NCBI GenBank assembly: GCA_001515185.1 | Contig: LQHI01000074.1 | Span: 1-10,517 of the forward strand | Reading direction: 5' to 3' | Origin: Hadesarchaea archaeon DG-33 | GTDB lineage: Archaea; Hadarchaeota; Hadarchaeia; Hadarchaeales; Hadarchaeaceae | DNA length: 10,517 nucleotides | Part shown: piece by piece, positions 1 to 5,966 of the stretch | How the letters are laid out: each line of letters begins with the position of its first letter | Position numbering within the stretch: position 1 is the stretch's first letter | The notes under the pieces: model-generated | The model's input: the letters and a program-made list of their open reading frames with translations, nothing else | The model's database searches: none | What the model was told of the DNA's origin: nothing | Program-made: the position numbers and the translations under genes

Positions 1-668
1 ATTTTGGCGAAGCTCTCCACCACGTACAGGCCCGACTTCACGTTGCTGCAGATGTCGTAGCTTATTCTGACCACCGCCCGCTTGCCCCGAATCTCTTCAA
101 CCGTGCCGTAGGTGAAGTTTCGGCCGTACTTGAGCCTGAATACCGCAAACGCCACGAACACGAATCCCATCGCTGCCAAAGGGGGAACGAACGCCAGATG
201 GGGTGCTTCGATTGAGAACTCGATAGGGGAGTGTCGGAATACCAGCACAAAGACCCAAGCGATGGCCACACACATGATCACGAAGCTTCGGTAGGCGGGA
301 TAGTCTCGTTTGAATGCGTGCTTGAGCTGAGTTGCCGTCAAGTAGAATAGGTAAGCGCTCAGCGCAAGAAGCAGGGAAGTGAAGATAAAAATTTCTGCAG
401 GCAACAACGCGATGTAAATTACTGCAGCCACGAAGAGCGAGAGGATCAACAGCTGCGCCTTGAGCATCACGTACTCGGGCCATCCCGTGTGGCGCCGCTC
501 GAAGAAGCTCTGAAACATTTTTGGGATTTCGGGCCTTCGTATCTGCGGGATCTTTTTCTTTACCTTTGGCGTCCTGCGTTTCAGCTTGCTGGGGAGCTTC
601 CCGACCCCTAGAACCGCATTACCGACCCTGCGAAAGAAATCGGTGATTCTGGAACTTTTTCGCGGCAT
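1..668 (-). CDS. Polytopic membrane protein, DUF2101-like, partial (C-terminus off the left edge)
   Basis: Last visible gene of the pilin operon; 222 codons are in the window and the frame is still open at base 1. ATG at 666-668 is preceded by GGTGA with 5 bases spacing, 17 bases after the stop of the preceding pilin-like gene. The N-terminal 50 residues are strongly basic and Pro-rich (about 20 Lys/Arg). A short segment reading HTGWPEYVMLKAQ follows, then about four hydrophobic segments near residues 71-89, 92-112, 128-145 and 158-177. A soluble, beta-looking tail begins near residue 185 (YGTVEEIRGKRAVVRISYD). From memory this layout resembles the archaeal DUF2101 membrane family, whose function is unknown; I cannot confirm the match. 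Its place in the operon suggests a membrane partner of the pilins, but it is not recognisable as the TadC/FlaJ platform protein. Confidence 0.75.
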   Translation of the reverse strand, partial: MPRKSSRITDFFRRVGNAVLGVGKLPSKLKRRTPKVKKKIPQIRRPEIPKMFQSFFERRHTGWPEYVMLKAQLLILSLFVAAVIYIALLPAEIFIFTSLLLALSAYLFYLTATQLKHAFKRDYPAYRSFVIMCVAIAWVFVLVFRHSPIEFSIEAPHLAFVPPLAAMGFVFVAFAVFRLKYGRNFTYGTVEEIRGKRAVVRISYDICSNVKSGLYVVESFAK

Positions 669-685
669 TTTCTTCACCAAATATC

Positions 686-1381
686 CTACCCTAAATCCAC
701 CGTCGACGAGTACTGCACGGCGCCTCTCGGGTCTCTAACGTCGATAAACACTCTAAGTTGTGCCACGCCTTCCACCTCGGTGTTCTCCCCAACATGGGCA
801 TTCTCAAGACCACCTACCCCGCCCCAAAGCAGTTGGTCTGAATAATAAACATCCGAGTGATAGATGCCATCGTACTCCTTGATAGTTATCCGGAGCTTTT
901 CACCGAGTTTTTCGACAAACAAGACGGGCTCATCATAATCTGGTTCTCCGCCGCCCCAGAAAGCTTCATTTTCATCTTCGAAGTAATAGGACCAATTCTC
1001 CCCGGGAGCGTTCTCAATAATATTACAGTACTGTGTCCCAGCAAGATGATTTTCTCCTGTGTTTATGACATGAATCCACAACATCCAACTGGGCGTGATA
1101 TCCACGAGCAACCCGGTGGCGGCACGGTAGTTGTCAGCGAGCTTACTAAGCGTGATGTCGGCATTGTCGATTAGCAGACTCTCACCCCACAAATCCTTTA
1201 CCACGCGCTCGATATCATTCCCAGTATAGAACACCTTGTCAGCGGAGGCCTGTAACGCAGCGGCTTCTCCACCCATCTCAATCATTGCAAAACAAGAGGC
1301 CACAAGCAGCATAGCCGGCAGTACGAGCAGCAGCGCGATCCCGCTCAGCACGAATCCACGTTGGTCTTGGCGCATTCTCAT
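686..1381 (-). CDS. Divergent pilin-like secreted protein with RGF signal (seventh of the operon)
   Basis: About 231 residues. The N-terminus is short and charged (MRMRQDQRG), then FVLSGIALLLVL and a single hydrophobic helix to about residue 36. This is the shape of an archaeal prepilin with likely cleavage after the Gly. It is the most divergent of the set: no Glu or Asp lies at +5 or +6 after the Gly, where pilins normally carry an acid needed for subunit docking. The rest is a predicted extracellular domain with an acidic, aromatic stretch near residues 125-150 and a C-terminal part ending RGAVQYSSTVDLG. ATG at 1379-1381 overlaps the upstream TGA as ATGA. ATG at 1373-1375, two codons inside, is equally well spaced from the upstream G-rich stretch. 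A longer frame starting at 1399 runs back into the previous gene and is less likely. A minor pilin or a pilus-associated surface protein is inferred. Confidence 0.72.
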   Translation of the reverse strand: MRMRQDQRGFVLSGIALLLVLPAMLLVASCFAMIEMGGEAAALQASADKVFYTGNDIERVVKDLWGESLLIDNADITLSKLADNYRAATGLLVDITPSWMLWIHVINTGENHLAGTQYCNIIENAPGENWSYYFEDENEAFWGGGEPDYDEPVLFVEKLGEKLRITIKEYDGIYHSDVYYSDQLLWGGVGGLENAHVGENTEVEGVAQLRVFIDVRDPRGAVQYSSTVDLG

Positions 1382-1863
1382 ATCCCCGCCCCCCGCCACA
1401 CGTAAAGGGTAACAGAATCAAACACGTTTTCAGGCGGAAATCGTGAAACACGAGTTGCAACGGCGATATCCTCGGCGTTTATAAAATTGCCATACCACTC
1501 AGCGTGATTCTCAACGCTCGGGTAAACATTATCCAGCCGAGGATTACTTTCGTTCCCTATTAGAAACCTAAACTGTACTTCACCCGGCAAGATTTTTCGT
1601 AGCTCGTTTTCGGCAAGTTCCTCAGCCAAAGAGTTTTCCCCTTCAACGAGCAAGTTTATGATGTTGTCTAGCGTGCCCGAAAGCTGCATCACCTCGAGTG
1701 CGTCGTTGGCATGACGTTCCAAGCGCAGGTATCCGTGCTGCCCATAGATGAGTTCAGGGCTGCTCACGTGAACTACCCCTGCCATCACAATCATCACAAC
1801 TAGCATCGCCAGCGTCGCGTCGAGGCTGAATATGAATCCTCTTTGGTCCCTTCCAAAACTCAT
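1378..1863 (-). CDS. Pilin-like protein with RGFIFSLD signal
   Basis: 161 residues. MSFGRDQRG is followed by FIFSLDATLAMLVVMIV, one membrane-spanning helix starting right after the presumed cleavage Gly. Asp stands at +6 after that Gly instead of the usual Glu at +5. After the helix comes ERHANDALEVMQLSG, which parallels RTANDAADVLVKTRG in the next upstream gene, so the two are related to each other. The C-terminal part (near residues 95-161) looks like mixed beta structure ending VTLYVWRGAGI. The start is firm: ATG at 1861-1863 has a strong GGAGGT at 1870-1875 that spans the end of the upstream gene. Archaea commonly carry RGF-F-S/T-LDA proteins beside pilin genes; they are usually annotated hypothetical. 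A minor pilin or tip component is inferred. Confidence 0.8.
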   Translation of the reverse strand: MSFGRDQRGFIFSLDATLAMLVVMIVMAGVVHVSSPELIYGQHGYLRLERHANDALEVMQLSGTLDNIINLLVEGENSLAEELAENELRKILPGEVQFRFLIGNESNPRLDNVYPSVENHAEWYGNFINAEDIAVATRVSRFPPENVFDSVTLYVWRGAGI

Positions 1864-1867
1864 GACC

Positions 1868-2797
1868 CTACCTCCACAGCTTCACCTCGAGTATCGCAGG
1901 CTTGGGGGCCAATGCCAACATAGCGTTTTCAGGTTGCGAGCATGCGGGAACCGCTACAAGGTAAATTATCGCCCATGTGTTTGGCTTGCCCTCAGAAACT
2001 ACTGTTATCGTGTTGTATGCGTTCTCCACAAGATATTCATCCATCCCCCCGTGTTCATCCGGCCAGAAGTCTCCCTCCGGCAGATAAGGGGGAGTAAATT
2101 TGTATGTGGGTGGTGGAAAAGGTGGTATGTTTATATAAATCTCTACAGGGAGTCCTGCTTTCCCGATCGTCAAAAGAATTACGTACCAATCAAATGCTTG
2201 GAGTTCTCCGGGGCCTATCCAAAAATTTTCCGTGCCAAAAACTGTTCGCCCTCCTTCCTCATTCCAAAGCTGTCCACTAGAGTACCTGTTCTCCCCATAA
2301 TTTGCGATCACGGAGCGTCTCACCACGACAACTTCTAGAGAGTTCTCTGAACTCGAATTCTCAGTTTCATCCCTCGGCCAGATGCGCCACATCTCGTCAC
2401 CGCTCTCGTTAAATATCGCGACCTCAAATTTCTCAGACCCACCGAAGAGCCCCTTTACCGCCTGCATCGCGTCTTCCCAAGCTGGATTATCCCAATTGTC
2501 CAATATGCGCGCGAGTCCGCCAAGCTTTCCGAATGAGATATGGTTGATGGGTCCAAGGCTCAACCCGGGGATTTCGACGGTCAGCATGCTCTTCTCCCAA
2601 TTTTCTTGAATACCCCGAGTCTTCACGAGCACGTCTGCAGCATCATTTGCCGTGCGCTCGAGCGAGTACCGGAGCGAGTATTCCTCGGCCTGCCTGCGCG
2701 CCTGCTCAAGCGCCAGCCCGGAGTAGCTCACCACTAACACCGTAAGGGCCAGCGCGAAGAACATGTCGAGAGTGAAAATTTGTCCTCGCTCTTTCAT
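1868..2797 (-). CDS. Large pilin-like surface protein with RGQIFTLD signal
   Basis: 309 residues, the largest of the set. MKERG is followed by QIFTLDMFFALALTVLVVSYSG, one N-terminal helix with prepilin-like cleavage after Gly5. Asp is at +6, not Glu at +5. A coiled, charged stalk (residues 31-60, QARRQAEEY then RTANDAADVLVKTRG) resembles the gene downstream. A long extracellular part follows with N-glycosylation sequons at N130-E-S and N147-S-S. A Trp-rich region lies near 190-210 (ENFWIGPGEL, AFDWYVILL), a Pro-rich loop near 225-250 (IPPFPPP, TPPYLPEG), and a C-terminal beta-like end. ATG at 2795-2797 overlaps the upstream TGA as ATGA; GGTGA lies 4 bases before it. Stop TAG at 1868-1870 is 4 bases from the next start. 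The length suits a tip or adhesive minor pilin, but no known adhesin domain is recognised. Confidence 0.8.
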   Translation of the reverse strand: MKERGQIFTLDMFFALALTVLVVSYSGLALEQARRQAEEYSLRYSLERTANDAADVLVKTRGIQENWEKSMLTVEIPGLSLGPINHISFGKLGGLARILDNWDNPAWEDAMQAVKGLFGGSEKFEVAIFNESGDEMWRIWPRDETENSSSENSLEVVVVRRSVIANYGENRYSSGQLWNEEGGRTVFGTENFWIGPGELQAFDWYVILLTIGKAGLPVEIYINIPPFPPPTYKFTPPYLPEGDFWPDEHGGMDEYLVENAYNTITVVSEGKPNTWAIIYLVAVPACSQPENAMLALAPKPAILEVKLWR

Positions 2798-3195
2798 TTG
2801 GTCACCCTCGTTACCTCCACCGCCACATCATAGGTGTAGTGGCTAGTCTTGACAGGTTCTGCAGTTTCTGGAAGAAAACCGACGACGGCATTGTAAATGT
2901 GCTTGAGTGCCCCCACCCTGATGTTGTCTGAGATGCTCTGGTTATCCGGTGGTGGCCCGCCCCTCACCGTGACATGAATCGTTATGGTGCCCGCGTCGAA
3001 GTCGAGCTGTTCAATATCAATTGCACACCCGTACTCAATGTCCAAAGCAACAATCGAATTTTCCGCTCCAGCACGAACTGCCGACATCACGACTGCCATC
3101 TCGTTGCTTCCGGCACCCGAATATAGGAGCGATGCAACCGCCACGAGGATTGCCCCGACGAGAATCAACATCTCCGCGCTGGATTGGCCCCTCAT
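2794..3195 (-). CDS. Class III signal peptide pilin (RGQSSAE)
   Basis: 133 residues. MRG then QSSAEMLILVGAILVAVASLL is a canonical archaeal class III prepilin signal: basic residue, Gly, cleavage, Gln at +1 and Glu at +5, followed directly by the hydrophobic helix. Pre-pilin peptidases of the EppA/PibD type process such signals. The helix is followed by AVRAGAENSIVALDIEYG, a pattern I associate with one subgroup of euryarchaeal class III proteins, and a beta-rich C-terminal domain (TITIHVTVRGG, YDVAVEVTRVTK). It lacks the VYxxG motif of three neighbours, so it is a separate subfamily. ATG at 3193-3195 overlaps the upstream TGA as ATGA and has GGAGGT 9 bases before it. This start is preferred over an in-frame ATG eleven codons upstream, which would bury the signal behind a Gly/His-rich lead. 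Confidence 0.85.
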   Translation of the reverse strand: MRGQSSAEMLILVGAILVAVASLLYSGAGSNEMAVVMSAVRAGAENSIVALDIEYGCAIDIEQLDFDAGTITIHVTVRGGPPPDNQSISDNIRVGALKHIYNAVVGFLPETAEPVKTSHYTYDVAVEVTRVTK

Positions 3196-3617
3196 GCGTT
3201 CGTGACCTCCATGTTGTTGCCCACCCAATGCACCAGAATTGTATTTTTCAAATTTTCCTGCCCCAGCACGAAATTATCAACTTTTTTACAGACTGCCACC
3301 ACACTGACAGCCCCCCAAGCCGAATTTTCAACTAAGATTTGCCGCGTGGTATTGTCGAAACTGATTTGGTAAAAGTAGCTTCCAATTTTCGAGGGCAGGT
3401 CCACGTAAAGCTCGAAGTCCGACCCGTTCGCATACACGGTGTTTATCGCAGCAACGAGCTTTTCACCGATGATTCTGGCCTCCAACCTAGCGCCCATCAG
3501 TTCAGCAGCTTGATTTCGCCCTGAGTAAATGTTTAAAAATGATGCTGAAATCATCAGGAGGAGGGTAACCGCGAACACTGCGTCAATCGAGAAAAATCCT
3601 CGCTCGCGAAATCCCAT
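3192..3617 (-). CDS. Pilin-like protein with RGFFSID signal and VYANG motif
   Basis: 141 residues. MGFRERG is followed by FFSIDAVFAVTLLLMISASFL, a single N-terminal helix with prepilin-like cleavage after Gly7 and Asp at +5 in place of Glu. After the helix, EARIIGEKLVAAINTVYANG matches the AINSVYSNG and ALNTVYAAG segments of the two upstream genes, followed by a similar beta strand and a xLPxxxG element (VDLPSKIG). This makes it a paralogue of those QxxxE pilins despite its different signal. Sequons N65-G-S and N89-T-T are present. ATG at 3615-3617 has GGAGGG 6 bases upstream; the gap from the previous stop is 2 bases. Confidence 0.85.
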   Translation of the reverse strand: MGFRERGFFSIDAVFAVTLLLMISASFLNIYSGRNQAAELMGARLEARIIGEKLVAAINTVYANGSDFELYVDLPSKIGSYFYQISFDNTTRQILVENSAWGAVSVVAVCKKVDNFVLGQENLKNTILVHWVGNNMEVTNA

Positions 3618-3619
3618 CG

Positions 3620-4069
3620 TCAGCCCTCCACCGGCTTAATGTTTATTGTGATTTTGTAGTTGTCCTGGGTGAGACTATTGTTGGCACTCGACCACTCTAC
3701 AATTGCCGTGTAGGTTCCAGCCGAGAGGTTTTGTATGGAACCGTTAAACCCGTACCTGAGATTACTTTGGACATTTTGGGTCCCGCTCGAGATCTCTAGG
3801 CTGATCGTGAGTGTGTTCTCCGTGAGCTGTAAGTCCCAGTTGTGATCCATGGGGAAACTCACGCTTTTCACCGCCCCTTTTCCATTGCTGTACACGGAGT
3901 TTATTGCCCCAGCAATCGCATCGGCGGCGAATCTAGCTTGGGAAAGATATGCAGTATCTCTTCCAGCATCCTGCGCAGGGTTTATCATCTGCCCGAACGT
4001 GACCGTAGCGAATATCACCAAAACTGCCGAAAAGATGAGCAAGTATTCGACGGCTGCTTGCCCTCGCAT
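3620..4069 (-). CDS. Class III signal peptide pilin (RGQAAVE), candidate major pilin
   Basis: 149 residues. MRG then QAAVEYLLIFSAVLVIFATVTFG is a full class III prepilin signal with Gln at +1 and Glu at +5. After the helix comes ARFAADAIAGAINSVYSNG, then a beta-rich domain ending in alternating Thr/Ile strands (YKITINIKPVEG). Three N-x-S sequons (N109, N114, N130) lie within 24 residues, as expected of a glycosylated surface filament. Start choice: ATG at 4067-4069 has GAGGTG about 8 bases upstream and gives the same MRGQ beginning as a neighbour. The TTG at 4073-4075, which overlaps the previous stop, would be only 2 bases from that site. The compact size and clean signal make it a plausible major subunit, though expression cannot be judged here. 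Confidence 0.87.
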   Translation of the reverse strand: MRGQAAVEYLLIFSAVLVIFATVTFGQMINPAQDAGRDTAYLSQARFAADAIAGAINSVYSNGKGAVKSVSFPMDHNWDLQLTENTLTISLEISSGTQNVQSNLRYGFNGSIQNLSAGTYTAIVEWSSANNSLTQDNYKITINIKPVEG

Positions 4070-4071
4070 CT

Positions 4072-4611
4072 TCAAGCCACCTCGATATCGGAGATTACAA
4101 TGTACCTCAGGCCATCCCTGTACTCGTACGTGAAAGTCGTCCGATGGAGACCTGAACCAACCTTGAAGTTTTCATCTCCAACAATCACACGATTTTCATT
4201 ATTCTCGCTTGACAGAAGGGTCTCGAGCAGTATGATCGCTTCGCGTTTGTTGTCCCACTCGCCGTTTCCATCTAGGTCAAGCCAGATTTGAACATCCATG
4301 CGATTGTCGGGGGCGACATCGTTATCGGTGGTGTCTATCCCATCTACGTTCACATCCGCGTATATTTTTACTACCCCTCTCGGCAGCCGGTACTCAACCG
4401 TCTGCTTTGAACCAACGCCTGCGGCATAAACAGTGTTGAGAGCATTTGTTATCGTGTTCGCAGCCTCGCGCGCATCCGCAAGCTTCGAGACCTTCTCGGC
4501 GTCGGCGCGCGCCTGATTGTACATCGGCATCGTGATCGTGGCGAGGATTATAAGCAATCCCGAGATCACGACGATAAACTCGATGCTGAGCTGGCCCCTC
4601 ACATTGACCAC
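4072..4611 (-). CDS. Class III signal peptide pilin with two calcium-loop-like motifs, first gene of operon
   Basis: 179 residues. MVNVRG then QLSIEFIVVISGLLIILATITMP is a class III prepilin signal with Gln at +1 and Glu at +5. It is followed by DAREAANTITNALNTVYAAG and KQTVEYRLPRGVV, shared in pattern with the next two genes. A domain not seen in the neighbours carries two acidic loops, D86-V-N88-V-D90-G91 and D112-L-D114-G-N116-G117-E-W-D120, which fit the DxDxDG/DxDxNG pattern of EF-hand-like calcium loops. The start is GTG at 4609-4611. A second GTG at 4600-4602 would give MRGQ, as in two neighbours. The TATA-like TTAATA at 4634-4639 places transcription start near 4611, so a leaderless first GTG is favoured. 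No strong Shine-Dalgarno site is visible. Confidence 0.83.
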   Translation of the reverse strand: MVNVRGQLSIEFIVVISGLLIILATITMPMYNQARADAEKVSKLADAREAANTITNALNTVYAAGVGSKQTVEYRLPRGVVKIYADVNVDGIDTTDNDVAPDNRMDVQIWLDLDGNGEWDNKREAIILLETLLSSENNENRVIVGDENFKVGSGLHRTTFTYEYRDGLRYIVISDIEVA

Positions 4612-4633
4612 GTTGAAAATTTTGCCGCGTCAG

Positions 4634-4660
4634 TATTAACTTTTCTCTTGAGTTGCTCAA
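4634..4660 (-). promoter_or_regulatory. Putative pilin operon promoter with upstream palindrome
   Basis: On the minus strand a TATA-like TTAATA (4634-4639) lies about 25 bases before the GTG start at 4611, as expected for a leaderless archaeal transcript. Just upstream is the inverted repeat TTGAG-TTG-CTCAA (4648-4660), a possible operator touching the BRE region. No other promoter is obvious inside the operon. Confidence 0.4.
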
Positions 4661-4710
4661 AAAATCACGAAATCAGCTAGTTTTGCCCGGGGGCCTGATT
4701 AAACAGCAGA

Positions 4711-4717
4711 TTTTAAG
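4711..4717 (+). promoter_or_regulatory. Putative TATA box of the first MinD-like gene
   Basis: TTTTAAG centred about 32 bases before the ATG at 4746 would start transcription near 4740, giving a leader of only a few bases. No Shine-Dalgarno site precedes the ATG, which fits a near-leaderless mRNA. Together with the opposite promoter it makes 4612-4745 a divergent control region. Confidence 0.4.
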
Positions 4718-4745
4718 TTACTTGTACAAATGAATATCGGGCCCT

Positions 4746-5468
4746 ATGACGCGCATTATAGTATTTGCATCCGGTAAAGGTGGGACTGGGAAGACCACCG
4801 TGGTTGCAAACTTAGGTACTGCGCTCGCGCAACTCGGTAAAAAGACCATCGTCCTAGACGCCGACGTGACCATGGCGAACTTGGGGCTGATGCTCAGTCT
4901 TGAAGGAAAAGAAATAACACTGCACGAGGTGCTCGCGGGTAAAAAAAAGGCCAAGCAAGCGGTTTACAAAGGCCCGGCTGGCCTGAATGTCGTACCATGC
5001 GGAATGTCGCTGGAAGGGATTCAAACAGTCAAACTCGAGCGGTTAAAAAAAGTGGTGTTGGAACTCGCCGATAATGCAGATTTCTTGCTCGTCGATAGCT
5101 CATCTGGATTGGGACATGATTCGATAGCCGCGCTGGCCGTTGCTCAAGAGGCCATCTTTGTGGTAAATCCAAATTTTGCCTCTATTTTAGAAGCCATGAA
5201 GATAAAACGTGTCGCGGAGCGCCTTCATGCAAAATCACCTGAATTGATAATTAACCGCACAAGCGGGGAGCGCACAAATCTCCCCCAAAATGAAATAGAG
5301 TCCATCTTGGAGCTGCCCGTGCTCGGGGTTATTCCTGAGGATATCGAAATCAAGCGTGCAATAGCTCTCGGTGAAGCTGTGGTCGTGCGTTCACCGAAAG
5401 CACCGGCCGCGAAAGCGTTCAAAAAATTGGCCACAACACTTCTCAATCAGAGGCTGAACATGGCGTGA
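4746..5468 (+). CDS. MinD/ParA-family ATPase with intact P-loop
   Basis: 240 residues, usual length for archaeal MinD-like proteins. The deviant Walker A is complete (residues 9-18, SGKGGTGKTT: signature K11 and P-loop K16). The A' motif VLDADVTMANLG has both D38 and D40. The Walker B strand is FLLVD117, but the normally following PAGL/PPGL reads SSSGLG, so the proline is gone. TLHEVLAG and KGPAGLNVVPCG are typical of archaeal MinD. The C-terminal helix (residues 222-240, KAFKKLATTLLNQRLNMA) is amphipathic-looking and could touch membrane. MinD proteins are ATP-driven dimers that bind membrane and position other structures. The neighbouring pilin operon suggests, but does not prove, a role in placing a surface filament. 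The ATG is in line with the family start; an ATG at 4730 is out of frame. Confidence 0.93.
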   Translation: MTRIIVFASGKGGTGKTTVVANLGTALAQLGKKTIVLDADVTMANLGLMLSLEGKEITLHEVLAGKKKAKQAVYKGPAGLNVVPCGMSLEGIQTVKLERLKKVVLELADNADFLLVDSSSGLGHDSIAALAVAQEAIFVVNPNFASILEAMKIKRVAERLHAKSPELIINRTSGERTNLPQNEIESILELPVLGVIPEDIEIKRAIALGEAVVVRSPKAPAAKAFKKLATTLLNQRLNMA

Positions 5469-5552
5469 GTGGTGAAACCAAAGCATAAATTCTATGAGTG
5501 CCCTTATCCGAGTTCCGAAAAAAGTATTTTTCCTTGCGAAGCGATGCGATAA
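5469..5552 (+). other. Short in-frame open stretch after the MinD-like stop (weak small-ORF candidate)
   Basis: Directly after the TGA of the MinD-like gene the same frame stays open for 27 codons, beginning GTG-GTG and ending TAA. It would encode a basic peptide with two Cys (KHKFYECPYPSSEKS, FPCEAMR). No clear Shine-Dalgarno site is present. It could be a tiny protein, a readthrough tail or chance; chance is most likely. Confidence 0.12.
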
Positions 5553-5554
5553 CC

Positions 5555-5564
5555 TTTAAATTTA
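5555..5564 (+). promoter_or_regulatory. TATA box for the small membrane protein gene
   Basis: TTTAAATTTA is centred 23 bases before the ATG at 5583, so transcription should start at or next to the start codon (leaderless). This is the clearest promoter in the window and argues that the small membrane gene has its own transcript, separate from the upstream MinD-like gene. Confidence 0.55.
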
Positions 5565-5582
5565 GGCAGACGACGATAAGTT

Positions 5583-5966
5583 ATGCCAAAAAAGCGCTCC
5601 CAGATTAAAAGCGCCACAGTCATAAAACGCGATCTGGAAATAACAGAGCGAGAACTCCGCCACATCACAGAGTTTCAATGGATCTACGCAAAACGAATGT
5701 TAAGATTTGGCTTTTTTTCCTGGGTCTTCGGGTTGCTCTTGTTTTTCTTTATCTTGGTCATCCGTGGTTTAGAATTTCTCGGCAGATTATCCTTGGCTTA
5801 CCCCTTATTGATAATTGCTATTGCGGTACCTATTTTTATAACGGCCTTCTCCGTGCGCAAGTTTAACGCAAAACTCAAGCGTTTGGAACGCGTCCGAAAG
5901 CTGCTGCTGACAGATTATGAGCGGGCAATCCTAAAGCGTACTAGTACCCTCATTAAGAAAAAGTGA
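5583..5966 (+). CDS. Small basic two-helix membrane protein of unknown function
   Basis: 127 residues, no family recognised. A basic, helical N-terminus (residues 1-42) is followed by two hydrophobic segments (about 43-62, FGFFSWVFGLLLFFFILVI, and 70-90, SLAYPLLIIAIAVPIFITAF). A highly basic C-terminal tail (91-127) has Arg/Lys-rich helix KLKRLERVRKLLL and ends LIKKK. Both ends should lie in the cytoplasm by the positive-inside rule, making a hairpin with two basic arms. It lies between two MinD-like ATPases, so a membrane anchor or partner for one of them is a fair guess. It could equally bind nucleic acid or acidic lipid. Its TGA (5964-5966) abuts the stop codon of the opposite gene with no gap. 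Confidence 0.8.
   Translation: MPKKRSQIKSATVIKRDLEITERELRHITEFQWIYAKRMLRFGFFSWVFGLLLFFFILVIRGLEFLGRLSLAYPLLIIAIAVPIFITAFSVRKFNAKLKRLERVRKLLLTDYERAILKRTSTLIKKK

Noticed and set aside
1832..2338. 168-codon plus-strand open frame
   Set aside because: It is antisense to two pilin-like genes with firm starts and Shine-Dalgarno sites; its product is Cys/Arg-rich without domain-like pattern.
4394..4660. 88-codon minus-strand frame over the start of the first pilin
   Set aside because: It is an out-of-frame shadow of the class III pilin gene and has a low-complexity Arg/Cys-rich product.
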